Assembly (NCBI RefSeq): GCF_000143965.1
Contig: NC_014365.1
Location: 3,313,501-3,377,500 of the forward strand
Direction: 5' to 3'
DNA: 64,000 nucleotides
Origin: Desulfarculus baarsii DSM 2075
GTDB lineage: Bacteria > Desulfobacterota > Desulfarculia > Desulfarculales > Desulfarculaceae
Below are positions 8,659 through 18,147 of the stretch, piece after piece. The notes beneath the pieces were generated by a model that was not told the origin of the DNA, made no database searches, and saw only the letters and a program-made list of their open reading frames with translations. Made by a program: the position numbers and the translations under genes. Every line of letters starts with the position of its first letter. Within the stretch, counting starts at the first letter, position 1.

Positions 8659-10478
8659 ATTTTCTTGCGGGCCCCGCCCAGCTTTTGCGCGTCTTTTTTG
8701 CGCAGGCGAATGGACTTTGGCGTCACCTCGACCAGTTCGTCGTCATCGATGTATTCCATGGCCTGTTCGAGGGTGAAACGCCGCGGCGGCGTCAGGCGCA
8801 GGGCCTCGTCGGCCCCGGAGGCGCGCATGTTGGTGAGCTTTTTCTCTTTGGTGATGTTGACGGCGATGTCCTCGCCCCGCGAGTTCTGCCCCACGATCAG
8901 CCCCGGGTAGGAGGGGTCGCCTGGTTCGACGAAGATCGAGCCCCTGGGCTGGAGGTGGTAGATGGCGTAGGCCACGGCCTTGCCCATGCGGTCGCTGACC
9001 AGCGAGCCGTTGGAGCGGCCGGCGATCTCGCCGGCGTGGGGCGCGTGCCCGATGACCAGGGTGGTCAGGATGCCCGCGCCGCGGGTGTCGGTGAGAAACT
9101 GCGAACGATAGCCGATCAAGCCCCTGGTGGGTATCTCGAACTCCAGGCGCGTGCGGCCCTGACCGTTGTTTTGCATGCGCGTCATCTTGCCGCGCCTGGC
9201 CGAGAGCTTTTCGGTGACCACGCCGACGTATTCGTCGGGCACGTCGACCACGGCCAGCTCCAGGGGCTCGTGGACCACGCCGTCGATGAGTTGGGTGATC
9301 ACCCTGGGCTTGGACAGGCCCAGTTCGAAGCCCTCGCGGCGCATGGTCTCCACCAGCACGGCCAGTTGCAGCTCGCCCCGGGCGCTGACCTTGAACGAAT
9401 CGGTGGCCTGGCCTGGCTCGACGCGGATGCTGACGTTGTAGAGGGTCTCTTTTTCCAGCCGGGCCTTGATCTGGCGCGAGGTGAGCAGACTGCCCTCGCG
9501 GCCGGCCAACGGCGAGGAGTTCACCGAGAACTCCATGGACATCGTGGGCTCTTCGACGCTGATCACCGGCAGCGCCCTGGGGTCTTCGGGGTCGGCCAGG
9601 GTGTCGCCGATGAAGGCGTCATCCACGCCGGCCACGGCGGCGATGTCGCCGGCGGCGATGTCATCGGCGGCCAGGCGCTCCAGGCCGCGATAGGTGTAGA
9701 CCTGGCTCAGGCCGAAGCGCCCGGCCGGCTGGCCTTTTTTCAGCAAAAGCACCTGACCGCCGGCCCGCAACCGGCCGCCGACGATCTTGCCCACGGCGAT
9801 GCGGCCGACGTAGTCGGAGTAATCAAGGTTGGTGACCAGAAACTGTAGCGGCGCCTCGGGGTCGAAGCTGGGCGGCGGAATGTGGGCCAGGATGGCCTCG
9901 AACAGGGGTTGCAGGTCCACGCCCTGCTCGTCGGGGCTGTTTTGGGCCACGCCGGCCTTGGCGTTGGTGTAGAGAATGGGGAAATCAAGCTGATCGTCCT
10001 CGGCCCCCAGGTCGATGAGCAGGTCGTAGAGTTCGTTCTCCACTTCCTTGATGCGCCGGTCGGGGCGGTCGATCTTGTTGATCACCGCCACCAGGGGCAG
10101 CTTGCGCTCCAGCGACTTGGAGAGCACGAACCTGGTCTGGGGCAAGGGGCCTTCGGAGGCGTCGACCAAAAGCATCACGCCGTCGACCATGTTGAGCGTG
10201 CGCTCGACTTCACCACCGAAATCGGCGTGGCCGGGGGTGTCGACGACGTTGAGCTTGACGCCGTTGTAGGTGATGGCCGTGTTTTTGGCCATGATCGTGA
10301 TGCCCTTTTCCCGCTCCAGGTCCAGGGAGTCCATGACCCGTTCGGCCACCTTTTCGTTTTCGCGGAAAACGCCGCTCTGCCAGAGCATGGCGTCGACCAG
10401 GGTCGTTTTGCCGTGGTCGACGTGGGCCACGATGGCCAGGTTGCGCAGGTCTTGCCGCTGTTGCATGTTCGAAGCCAT
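8655..10478 (-). CDS. typA: TypA/BipA ribosome-associated translational GTPase
   Basis: The 607-residue protein shows the translational GTPase G-motifs: AHVDHGKTT (G1, about residues 17-25), [14 protein letters not shown] (G3) and NKIDR (G4). The TypA-specific C-terminal domain ends with [20 protein letters not shown]. Length is normal. TypA binds the 70S/50S ribosome and aids ribosome assembly and growth under stress. The start was set at the ATG at 10478; a TTG four codons earlier sits directly on the GGAGG and is unlikely. It is transcribed away from the TPR gene and overlaps the convergent mltF stop by four bases. Confidence 0.95.
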   Translation of the reverse strand: MASNMQQRQDLRNLAIVAHVDHGKTTLVDAMLWQSGVFRENEKVAERVMDSLDLEREKGITIMAKNTAITYNGVKLNVVDTPGHADFGGEVERTLNMVDGVMLLVDASEGPLPQTRFVLSKSLERKLPLVAVINKIDRPDRRIKEVENELYDLLIDLGAEDDQLDFPILYTNAKAGVAQNSPDEQGVDLQPLFEAILAHIPPPSFDPEAPLQFLVTNLDYSDYVGRIAVGKIVGGRLRAGGQVLLLKKGQPAGRFGLSQVYTYRGLERLAADDIAAGDIAAVAGVDDAFIGDTLADPEDPRALPVISVEEPTMSMEFSVNSSPLAGREGSLLTSRQIKARLEKETLYNVSIRVEPGQATDSFKVSARGELQLAVLVETMRREGFELGLSKPRVITQLIDGVVHEPLELAVVDVPDEYVGVVTEKLSARRGKMTRMQNNGQGRTRLEFEIPTRGLIGYRSQFLTDTRGAGILTTLVIGHAPHAGEIAGRSNGSLVSDRMGKAVAYAIYHLQPRGSIFVEPGDPSYPGLIVGQNSRGEDIAVNITKEKKLTNMRASGADEALRLTPPRRFTLEQAMEYIDDDELVEVTPKSIRLRKKDAQKLGGARKKI

Positions 10479-10609
10479 GATTTCCGTCAACCTCCGGCCG
10501 CGCCGCCGGCGGTCGTCATTAGTTTGGGTGAGCGTTGCCCGCCGGGCGCGCCGCCGCGCGGGAGAGCGCTATTATACCATCACAACGCCGCGTCGGCCCT
10601 GGGGCCGCT

Positions 10610-12715
10610 TCAGGCCTTGCGGACAAAACGGGCGCAGTCGATTTTGGCCAGCTTGCCGGCTATCTCGCGGCAGAGGTTGCTCAGGGTGGGCTCGGCCGTC
10701 AAACCGGGATGGCCGGCCAACTCGGGCCGGCGATAAAGGGCCTTGGCCATTTCCTTGGCCGCGCCGGGTTGGTCGGCCCGCTCCAGGGCCTGTTGCGTCG
10801 TGGTCAGCTCGGGCGGCGGCGGGGCGCTCTCCCGCGTTGGCGCCAGCGCGCCACGGCTGACCAACACGCCCAGAATCTTGCCGAAAACGCGCATCTTGGG
10901 CTGATCGTGGCCGACCAACAGCGGATGCAGCCTGGCGGCGAAATCGGCCACCGGCCGGCTGGCGTGGCGGTCAAACTCCAAAAAATAGGGCCGCAGCTTC
11001 TGGGCCAGCGAGAAAAGCAGTTGCAAGGCCTGGCGATCCTGGCCCTGGCGCAACAGGCCCTCCAGACGCAGCGTGGCCGCCCGGCAGGCCGCGTCGGCCG
11101 GGCCGGTGGGCTGGTCGGATACGGCCGGCGATTGGCCGAAGATGTCGATGATGCGCGCCAACCGCGGCGCGATGACCGTGTTTTGATAAAAATTTTCGTC
11201 GGCGGGCAGATTGGGGTCGATGTAGATGGCCTCCACCGCCCGGCCCACGGCCTCGATTTCGACTTCCAGCGAGCGGGCGCTGTCGGTGGCGGCCATCTCC
11301 AGGGCCTTGCTCTGCATGGCCACGGCCAGGTTGAACAACACCACGCCGCGAAACGACGGCCGCAGCTCCAAGAGCGACCGATACAGCCGTATCGAGCGGT
11401 CGACATTGCCCTGCTGGCGCAGTTGCATGCCGATGTAATTGAGCCGCGAACAGGCGTCGTGAAAATGCTCGGGGCTCTTGGCGGCCTGTTTCAGATAGCG
11501 CTCGGCCGTGTCCACGTCGCCATCGAAAAACGCGCCAAGGCCGAACTGGATCATGTGCCGTGGCGAAACCACGCCATCGCCTCCGACCTTGTCGCTGAGC
11601 GTCTGCTGGGCCAGGCGGCCCAGGCGACGCACCATGGGGTTGGCCTCGCCCAGCACCTGGCCCAGCTCCAGGGTCAGGATGTTTTCGGCGATGGCCGCGG
11701 CCATGTCCTTGCGCTTGTCCACGGCGTGGCCGCTCCGGGCGGTGACCACGCTGGCGGCCTTGTCGATGGCCAGGCGATAGTTCTGCTCGGCCTCCTCCAA
11801 AAAACCCTGAATCACCGCCGGATCGGGCGGTTGGCCCAGGGCCCGCTTCTTTTCCACGTAGTCCTTGACCTGCTCGACGCGCAGGTTGGCGATCTCCTGG
11901 TTGGGCGCGGGCAGTTCCTCGGCCACCTTTTCGGCGTCGCGCAGCATCTCCATGGCCGGGGCGTATTTTTTGCGCTTGACCAGCAGGCGGCCGCCCTCCA
12001 GATAGGCCTCCGGGTCGGTGGGCAGGGCCTCGATGGCCTGGCGGCACAGGGCGATGGCCTTGTCGAAGTCCTTGGACTCTTTCAGTTTTTGCACCTCGGC
12101 CATGATCTGTTCGGCCTGGGCGCGACGGTTTTTCAGTTCCTCGGCGCTTTTGTATTCGCGTAGCTCCAGCAGGCGGCCCTTGCGCGTCTGAAAGTATTCC
12201 AGCAGATAATCGTGCAGCTCATCGACGCGTTCCCGTTGCTGCTGGGCCTTGTCGCCAAACATATCCTGCACGCGCAGCATGAAGGCGCCCACGATGCCAA
12301 ACGGGAAAAGCTCCTCGACGATGCGCAGGCGGATGTCGTGATCCTGGGCCGAGACGAAAATGGGGATGCAGGCGCCCAAAAGATCCGAGGCCGCGCGCCG
12401 GGTGTTTTTCATCAGCGACGCCACGCCGGCGTAGAAATCGCCAAAGGCCAGGTCGCCATAGCCGATGCCGCCCGCGTCCTTCATCTGCTTGGGTGGGTGA
12501 TTGACCAGGATCACGCCGTCTTGCAGGCGCATCAACTCGGCGAAAAGCTGGCGCATGGCCTGAAAATAATTGGCCGGCGCACGGGCGGCGCTGACGTTGG
12601 CGAAACCAAGCTCCTTGAGCGCGGCCGCGGCCTGGCCCAGCAGCGTGGCGTCGGCGATAAATAGTTTTATCGGCGTGTCGAGGTGGGCGGCCAAGGCTGG
12701 GGAGGCTGGCGACAT
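10610..12715 (-). CDS. TPR protein with N-terminal receiver-like domain
   Basis: The 701-residue soluble protein begins with a receiver-like fold (about residues 15-150): IKLFIADATLLGQAAAALKELGF, then GVILVNHPP where a response regulator has its phosphorylated Asp. The Asp is replaced, so this looks like a pseudo-receiver. A charged helical linker (about 150-215) leads to tetratricopeptide repeats (AIALCRQAIEALPTDPEAYLEGG, then AERYLKQAAKSPEHF and SIRLYRSLLELRPSF). The C-terminus is helical and unassigned. TPRs mediate protein-protein contacts; the partner is unknown. The chosen ATG has only a weak ribosome-binding site. Confidence 0.7.
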   Translation of the reverse strand: MSPASPALAAHLDTPIKLFIADATLLGQAAAALKELGFANVSAARAPANYFQAMRQLFAELMRLQDGVILVNHPPKQMKDAGGIGYGDLAFGDFYAGVASLMKNTRRAASDLLGACIPIFVSAQDHDIRLRIVEELFPFGIVGAFMLRVQDMFGDKAQQQRERVDELHDYLLEYFQTRKGRLLELREYKSAEELKNRRAQAEQIMAEVQKLKESKDFDKAIALCRQAIEALPTDPEAYLEGGRLLVKRKKYAPAMEMLRDAEKVAEELPAPNQEIANLRVEQVKDYVEKKRALGQPPDPAVIQGFLEEAEQNYRLAIDKAASVVTARSGHAVDKRKDMAAAIAENILTLELGQVLGEANPMVRRLGRLAQQTLSDKVGGDGVVSPRHMIQFGLGAFFDGDVDTAERYLKQAAKSPEHFHDACSRLNYIGMQLRQQGNVDRSIRLYRSLLELRPSFRGVVLFNLAVAMQSKALEMAATDSARSLEVEIEAVGRAVEAIYIDPNLPADENFYQNTVIAPRLARIIDIFGQSPAVSDQPTGPADAACRAATLRLEGLLRQGQDRQALQLLFSLAQKLRPYFLEFDRHASRPVADFAARLHPLLVGHDQPKMRVFGKILGVLVSRGALAPTRESAPPPPELTTTQQALERADQPGAAKEMAKALYRRPELAGHPGLTAEPTLSNLCREIAGKLAKIDCARFVRKA

Positions 12716-12856
12716 CGATCAATCCAGGCGGCAGCGGGGCCGTTCGCCGAAAAACGACATGCCGACCCGCCTCGGCGTTGGGGCGGGCCGCCGCCAAAAG
12801 TCTATCATCGCCGGCCGGCGATTCAAGCGACGTTTGCCAGACGCCGCCCCGCCGGC

Positions 12857-14479
12857 TCAATCAATGGGCAAGCGCAGCCAGCCATTCACGTCATCGATTT
12901 CGCGCTGGCGTTTCTCGGCGCTCCAGCCCAGCTCGGCCGCGCAGATGTCGGCGGCCTGTTCCAGCACGCCGGGCGCGGGCTGACCCAGCGCGCCCAGGCC
13001 CGTGCGCCGCAGCACGGCGTCGGCCAGGGTGCGGGCCATCTCGTGGCGCACGGCGAACGCGACCCCGGCCATGATCTCGCCGTCGAAAGCGCTGCGCCGG
13101 GCCAGCTCCGGTTCGGCCCGGGCCAGCTCCAGCACCTGGCCGCACTGCGCGCCATAATTGCGAGCCATCACCTCGACCGTGTCGGCGGGAAAATCGGCGT
13201 GCAGATTTTTCATCTCGGCCACGAAGGACTCCACGCCGCGCATCTCGCAGCCGTTGAGCGGCTTGCCAGCGGTGGCCGATGGCGGCAGGTCGCGGCCCAG
13301 CTTGCGGCCGATGACCTTCATGGCCTTTTCGGCCAGGTTGCGGCTGGTGGTGTACTTGCCGCCTTCGATGGTGATCAGCCCCTCGACGCCCTCGGCGGCG
13401 TTGTCGTGGATCTCGTAGCGCCGCGAGGCCTGATAGGTGCCTTCCACGTGATCCTCGACCAGGGGCCTCAGGCCGCCATAGGCGAAGACGATGTCCTCGT
13501 AGGCCAGCTTGCCGTCGCCGTAGCACGAGTTGAGCGTGGCCAAAAGCTCCTCGACGCTTTGCTTGGTCACGCGGTAGTTGTCCGGGTCGCCGTTGTATTC
13601 TTTGTCGGTGGTGCCCACCAGCGTGTGCCCGCGCCAGGGCAGCACGAACAGGTGCCGACCGTCGTCGGTCCACAGCACCACGCCCCAGCTCGATTTGAGC
13701 TTGGGCGTGATGAAGTGGATGCCCTCCGAGCGCCGGATGCGCGGCGAGGCCTCGGCCGCGCAGCCCGGTTGCAAAATCAGGTCGGCCCAAGGCCCGCCGC
13801 AGTTGACCACCAGCGAACCGCGCAAGTCGATTTCGGCGCCGCTGAGCAGGTCGCGCGCCTTGACGCCGCCCACCCGGCGCTCCAGCGGGCAGATGGCGTC
13901 CAGGGCCTGGGCGTGGTTGGCCACGTGAGCCCCCATGGCCACGGCCGAACGGACAAAAGCCAGGGTCAGGCGCTCGGGAAAAGAGCTTTGACAATCGTAA
14001 TAGAGCGCCGCCGACTCCAGGCCCTGGGGCCGCACGTGGGGGGCCATTTGCATCAGCTCGTCAACGGCGACCATGCGGTGGTTGGGCAGGCGCTTGTCCT
14101 TGTCCCAGGTCCATTTTTTGTCGTAGGCGATCAGGTCGTAGAGGGCCAGACCCGCGCGCACCGTCCACGACGATTTGTAGAGCGGGGCCAAAATCGGCAG
14201 CGGATAGACATAGTTGGGCGCGATGTTCTCCAGGATGCGCCGCTCTTGCAAAGACTCGCGCACCAGGCCCAGCTCGCCATAATAAAGATAACGCAGCCCG
14301 CCGTGGATCATCTTGGAGGTGGCCGCCGAGGTGGCCCAGCCGAAGTCGCGCTTTTCGATCAACGCCACCGCCAGCCCCCGCGAGGCCGCCTCGTAGGCGA
14401 TGGCCGCGCCGGTGACCCCGCCGCCGACGATGATCACGTCGTAGTTGCGGCCATCGTAGCGTTCGATGAACCTTTGCAT
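12857..14479 (-). CDS. glpD: FAD-dependent glycerol-3-phosphate dehydrogenase (GlpD-like)
   Basis: The 540-residue protein opens with a Rossmann FAD-binding motif (DVIIVGGGVTGAAIAYEAASRG, about residues 14-35). It also has the GlpD signatures TSKMIHGGLRYL and LVGTTDKEYNGDP and a C-terminal GlpD cap domain. It oxidises sn-glycerol-3-phosphate to dihydroxyacetone phosphate at the membrane, passing electrons to quinone. ATG at 14479 overlaps the ridA stop (TGATG) and has GGAGG five bases upstream; GTG at 14482 is the alternative. Cotranscription with ridA is likely. Confidence 0.88.
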   Translation of the reverse strand: MQRFIERYDGRNYDVIIVGGGVTGAAIAYEAASRGLAVALIEKRDFGWATSAATSKMIHGGLRYLYYGELGLVRESLQERRILENIAPNYVYPLPILAPLYKSSWTVRAGLALYDLIAYDKKWTWDKDKRLPNHRMVAVDELMQMAPHVRPQGLESAALYYDCQSSFPERLTLAFVRSAVAMGAHVANHAQALDAICPLERRVGGVKARDLLSGAEIDLRGSLVVNCGGPWADLILQPGCAAEASPRIRRSEGIHFITPKLKSSWGVVLWTDDGRHLFVLPWRGHTLVGTTDKEYNGDPDNYRVTKQSVEELLATLNSCYGDGKLAYEDIVFAYGGLRPLVEDHVEGTYQASRRYEIHDNAAEGVEGLITIEGGKYTTSRNLAEKAMKVIGRKLGRDLPPSATAGKPLNGCEMRGVESFVAEMKNLHADFPADTVEVMARNYGAQCGQVLELARAEPELARRSAFDGEIMAGVAFAVRHEMARTLADAVLRRTGLGALGQPAPGVLEQAADICAAELGWSAEKRQREIDDVNGWLRLPID

Positions 14480-14883
14480 CACGCCCTCCGCCCGCCCAGA
14501 TAAACCACGGCCTCGATCATCAGGGCCACGCCCTTGGGCAGGGCCGCCGCCTGCAAGGTGGCGCGGGCCGGCGCGGGCTGGCCGAAATGGGTCGCGTAAA
14601 CCTCATTGAAACGCTCGAACTGGGACAGGTCGGCCAAAAAGACCGTGGTTTTCACCACATCGGCCAATGCGGCCCCGGCCGCCCGGCAGACGGCCGCCAG
14701 GTTGGCCAGCGCCTGGCGCGTGGCCGGCTCGATATCCGGGCCCACCACCTGGCCGCTGGACGGCTCCACGGGCAGTTGCCCCGAGACAAAAAGAAAATCG
14801 CCGGCGACCACGCCGTGGGAATAAGGCCCGGCCGCCGCCGGCCCGCCCGCGGGGCAAACCGCCCCGATCGCCCTTTCGCTCAT
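14479..14883 (-). CDS. ridA: RidA family enamine/imine deaminase
   Basis: The 134-residue protein has the RidA/YjgF signatures AAGPYSHGVVAGDFLFVSGQLP, VVKTTVFLADLSQFERFNEVYATHF and PARATLQAAALPKGVALMIEAV. The conserved Arg of the PARATLQ motif binds the substrate carboxylate. Family members hydrolyse reactive 2-aminoacrylate made by PLP enzymes, and are trimers. ATG at 14883 follows GAGGGTGAAG; an upstream in-frame extension lacks similarity. It overlaps the glpD-like gene by one base. Confidence 0.92.
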   Translation of the reverse strand: MSERAIGAVCPAGGPAAAGPYSHGVVAGDFLFVSGQLPVEPSSGQVVGPDIEPATRQALANLAAVCRAAGAALADVVKTTVFLADLSQFERFNEVYATHFGQPAPARATLQAAALPKGVALMIEAVVYLGGRRA

Positions 14884-15008
14884 CTTCACCCTCGCCGCCG
14901 TCGGTCGCCCGCCGGCCTCTTCAAGACTGATCCCTGGGCCAATGTTAGCACACCGCCGGGCCGTGGCGGCGCGGTCGGCCCAGCGGCGCGAAAAAAACGC
15001 GAATTGGC

Positions 15009-15037
15009 GTGACACGGCGGCGGGAACAAGTTATAGT
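15009..15037 (+). promoter_or_regulatory. Sigma70 promoter of the acyl-CoA dehydrogenase gene
   Basis: GTGACA (15009-15014), a 17-bp spacer and TATAGT (15032-15037) each match consensus at five of six positions. They are placed about 105 bp before the start codon and directly upstream of a palindromic operator. Confidence 0.6.
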
Positions 15038-15046
15038 AACAAGCTA

Positions 15047-15069
15047 ATGAATGATGATTCAGAATTCAT
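15047..15069. promoter_or_regulatory. Putative fatty-acid-type operator upstream of the acyl-CoA dehydrogenase gene
   Basis: TGAATGATGATTCA (15048-15061) has symmetric outer arms TGAAT/ATTCA, and a second ATTCAT arm at 15064-15069 extends it. It lies just downstream of the -10 box, a position suited to repression. The half-site resembles TGAATGA-type operators bound by TetR-type FadR regulators of fatty acid degradation in Bacillus. No such regulator is encoded nearby. Confidence 0.45.
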
Positions 15070-15143
15070 ACAGCGCCGACCGCTCGCCTAGGGCCGCCGG
15101 ACGCCGTCGTTTATGACCACCGCATGGGCCATGGAGAATCAAT

Positions 15144-16967
15144 ATGGGCATCAATTACTTCAAGCGCGAAGCCAGGGACTACCAGTTTTTGCTCAATGAG
15201 CACTTCAAGATGGAAGACGTGCTCAAATACGACGCCTTCGCCGATTTCGCCATCGACGACCTGGGCATGATCATCGACGAAGCCCTCAAGGTGGGCCGCG
15301 AGGTGCTGGGGCCGGCCAACCAGGACGGCGACCGCGAGGGCGCGGTCTATCACCAGGACGGCTCGGTCACCCTGCCCAAGAGCTTCCACGACGCCTTCGC
15401 GGTCATGCGCGAAAACGGCTGGGTCTCCTACGCCAACAAGCCCGACTTCGGCGGCCAGGGCCTGCCCCAGGGCGTGGCCGCGCTGGTCACCGAGATCTTC
15501 TTCGGCGCCAACATGGCCTTTTCGATGTACACCGGCTTCTGCTCGGCGGCCGGCCGCGTCATCGAAAACTACGGCACCGACGAGGACAAGGAACTCTTCT
15601 GCACCCAGCTTTATTCCGGCGAGGCCACCGGCACCATGTGCCTGACCGAGCCCGACGCCGGCAGCGACGTGGGCGCCGCCCGCACCAAGGCCGTCAAGGA
15701 CACCTCCAGCGACGACCCGCGCATCTACTTCATCGAGGGCGTCAAGCGCTTCATCTCCTGCGGCGACCATGACATGACCGAAAACGTCATCCATCTGGTC
15801 TTGGCCCGCATCGAGGGCGATCCCGAGGGCACCAAGGGCCTGAGCCTGTTCATCGTGCCCAAGATCTGGGTCAACCCCGACGGCTCGCTGGGCGAGCCCA
15901 ACGACGTCTTCACCGCCGGCATCGAGCACAAGATGGGCGTGCACGGCTCGTCGACCTGCACGCTCAACTTCGGCGAAAACGGCAAGTGCCGCGGCATCAT
16001 CCTGGGTGAGCCCCGCACCGGCATGCCCAAGATGTTCCAGATGATGAACGAAGCCCGCCTGGGTTGCGGCATGCAGGCCCTGGGCCTGGCCGCCAGCGCC
16101 TACGACAGCGCCCGCATCTACGCCAAGGAGCGCGTCCAGAGCGCGCCGTTCATCGACCGCCGCGGCAAGGCCGTGCCGATCATCCAGCACGAGGACGTGC
16201 GCCGCATGCTCATGAACGGCAAGTCCGTCACCGAGGCCGTGCGCGCCCTGCTGTTCAAGATCGGCTACCTCACCGACATCGCCGAAAACGACCCCGACGA
16301 GGAGAAGGCCCGTCACGCCGAGCACCTGGCCGACCTGCTGCTGCCCATCGCCAAGAGCTACGCCTCCGACAAGGGCTTCGAGGTCATCCGCGACAGCATC
16401 CAGGCCATGGGCGGCGTGGGCTACTGCTCCGAGTTCCCGGTCGAGCAATACGCCCGCGACATGAAGATCATCAGCATCTGGGAAGGCACCAACTACATCC
16501 AGGCCCTGGACCTGATCGGCCGCAAGATGCAGCTCGAGGGCGGCAAGGTCTTCCAGGGTTGCCTGCAGTCGATCTTCGACTTCACCGCCGCCCACAAGGA
16601 CGACGCCGACTTCGCCGTGGACCTGAAGACCCTCTTCAAGGCCACCCAGAGCGTGGGCGACGTGGCCATGCGCTTCATGGGCTACTTCGGCGACGGCCGC
16701 GCCCAGTTGATCCCCCTGGCCGCCACCCGCTTCCAGGACAGCCTGGCCGAGTGCATCCTGGCCCAGTTGATGCTCGAGCAGGGCATGGTCGCCCGCGAAA
16801 AGCTCAAGACCGTCGATCCCAAGAGCGCCGACGGCATTTTCTACACCGGCAAAGTGGCCTCGGCCAAATACTTCTGCCGCAACATTCTGCCCAGCGTCTT
16901 CGGCCGCTACAGCGCCCTGACCATCGAGGATGACACCGCCATCACCATCCCCGAGGAGTGCTTCTAG
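15144..16967 (+). CDS. Acyl-CoA dehydrogenase, large (DmdC-like) form
   Basis: The 607-residue protein is longer than classical acyl-CoA dehydrogenases (about 380), as in the DmdC/AidB-like class with an extra C-terminal helical domain. Visible motifs are MCLTEPDAGSDVGAARTKA (FAD/substrate site) and QAMGGVGYCSEFPVEQYARD. The putative catalytic base is Glu447 in IWEGTNYIQALDL. It introduces an alpha-beta double bond into acyl-CoA, with electrons normally passed to ETF. ATG at 15144 lies a few bases after GGAG. It stands alone with its own promoter, operator and terminator. Chain length specificity cannot be read. Confidence 0.92.
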   Translation: MGINYFKREARDYQFLLNEHFKMEDVLKYDAFADFAIDDLGMIIDEALKVGREVLGPANQDGDREGAVYHQDGSVTLPKSFHDAFAVMRENGWVSYANKPDFGGQGLPQGVAALVTEIFFGANMAFSMYTGFCSAAGRVIENYGTDEDKELFCTQLYSGEATGTMCLTEPDAGSDVGAARTKAVKDTSSDDPRIYFIEGVKRFISCGDHDMTENVIHLVLARIEGDPEGTKGLSLFIVPKIWVNPDGSLGEPNDVFTAGIEHKMGVHGSSTCTLNFGENGKCRGIILGEPRTGMPKMFQMMNEARLGCGMQALGLAASAYDSARIYAKERVQSAPFIDRRGKAVPIIQHEDVRRMLMNGKSVTEAVRALLFKIGYLTDIAENDPDEEKARHAEHLADLLLPIAKSYASDKGFEVIRDSIQAMGGVGYCSEFPVEQYARDMKIISIWEGTNYIQALDLIGRKMQLEGGKVFQGCLQSIFDFTAAHKDDADFAVDLKTLFKATQSVGDVAMRFMGYFGDGRAQLIPLAATRFQDSLAECILAQLMLEQGMVAREKLKTVDPKSADGIFYTGKVASAKYFCRNILPSVFGRYSALTIEDDTAITIPEECF

Positions 16968-17037
16968 CCGACGCTTGCTCCAAGCCGGCGGCCGGGAGCC
17001 ACCCCTGCCGGCCGCTGGCCCCTCATCCCTTCGGCGA

Positions 17038-17071
17038 CCCCGGCCCACCATCTGGCGGGCCGGGGTTTTTT
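17038..17071 (+). terminator. Intrinsic terminator after the acyl-CoA dehydrogenase gene
   Basis: A perfect 9-bp stem CCCCGGCCC (17038-17046) / GGGCCGGGG (17057-17065) with a 10-base loop is followed by six T residues. Confidence 0.9.
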
Positions 17072-17142
17072 CTGGCCAACGCCCCGCGCTTTGGCTACCC
17101 TGGGCCAAACGCCAACACAAGCGCCAGCGGAGGGCGCGCGCC

Positions 17143-18147
17143 ATGTGGGATTTGCAGCTCATCCATTGGCTCCAGGGGTTTGGCCCTTGGCTGGTCACGC
17201 CGATGAAGTTCTTTTCAGCCCTGGGCTACAGCGGCTTCTACATCCTGTTCATCGGCGTGGTCTATTGGCTGATCGACCCGCGCCTGGGCCTGCGCCTGGC
17301 GGTGATCGCCCCACTGGCGTCGCTGTGCAATTTTGGCCTGAAGCTGTTCATGATCGAGCCGCGGCCCTATTGGCTCGATCCCACGCTCTTGGCCCTCAGC
17401 CCCGAAAAAGACCTGGGCATGCCTTCGGGCCACGCCATGGGCACGGCGGCGATGTGGGGCTATCTGGCGCTTTGGGTTGGCCGGCCCTGGTTTTGGGCGT
17501 TGTGCCTGGGCTTGCTGGCGCTGATCGGCCTTTCGCGGCTGGTGTTGGCGGCCCATTTCCCCGACCAGGTGCTGGCCGGCTGGGCCCTGGGCGGCGCGCT
17601 GGCCGTGGCGGCCTGGCGGCTGGAGGAACCCCTGGCCGCGTTCCTGCGCCGCTGGCCGGCCTGGCGCATCTGGCTGGGCCTGGGCCTGACGGCGGCGCTG
17701 ATGCTCCTGGGCCTGTGGCTGCACGGCCGCCTGGCCGGCTGGACGCCGCCGGCGCTCTGGACGCAAAACGCCCTGGCCGCCGCGCCAAAGGGCGGCGTCA
17801 TCGACCCGCTGCGCCTGAAATATCTCTTTGCCCACGGCGGCGCGCTGGCCGGGGTGGTCGGCGGCGGGGCCTGGATCTGGGGCAAGGGCTCGTTCCGGCC
17901 GGCGACGAGCTGGCCAGCCAGGCTCAAGTGCCTGGCTCTGGGCCTGGCCGGCGTGATGCTCCTGGGCGCGGCCGCCGAGACCTGCTATGGCCTGGCCCCG
18001 GAAAGCGCCGTCGGCCTGGCCGGCATGGCCCTGCTGTCGATGGCCAGCGGGGCCTGGGCCACGGCCGTGGCCCCGTTTTATTTCGTCCGCCTGGGCTGGG
18101 CCATGCGGCGCGAGCCGGTGCCCGGCCAGGCAAAGCGGGTCGAGTAG
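17143..18147 (+). CDS. PAP2-superfamily membrane phosphatase
   Basis: The 334-residue protein has all three PAP2 motifs: KLFMIEPRP (KxxxxxxRP), PSGHAMG (PSGH) and SRLVLAAHFPDQ (SRxxxxxHxxxD). They lie among about eight to nine transmembrane segments. These enzymes dephosphorylate lipid phosphates such as phosphatidic acid, undecaprenyl or sphingoid phosphates at the membrane surface. ATG at 17143 follows GGAGG. The last 14 codons (from MRREPVPG) and the stop lie inside the first unit of a 96-bp tandem repeat. The natural C-terminus may therefore have been replaced when the repeats arrived or expanded. Confidence 0.88.
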   Translation: MWDLQLIHWLQGFGPWLVTPMKFFSALGYSGFYILFIGVVYWLIDPRLGLRLAVIAPLASLCNFGLKLFMIEPRPYWLDPTLLALSPEKDLGMPSGHAMGTAAMWGYLALWVGRPWFWALCLGLLALIGLSRLVLAAHFPDQVLAGWALGGALAVAAWRLEEPLAAFLRRWPAWRIWLGLGLTAALMLLGLWLHGRLAGWTPPALWTQNALAAAPKGGVIDPLRLKYLFAHGGALAGVVGGGAWIWGKGSFRPATSWPARLKCLALGLAGVMLLGAAAETCYGLAPESAVGLAGMALLSMASGAWATAVAPFYFVRLGWAMRREPVPGQAKRVE

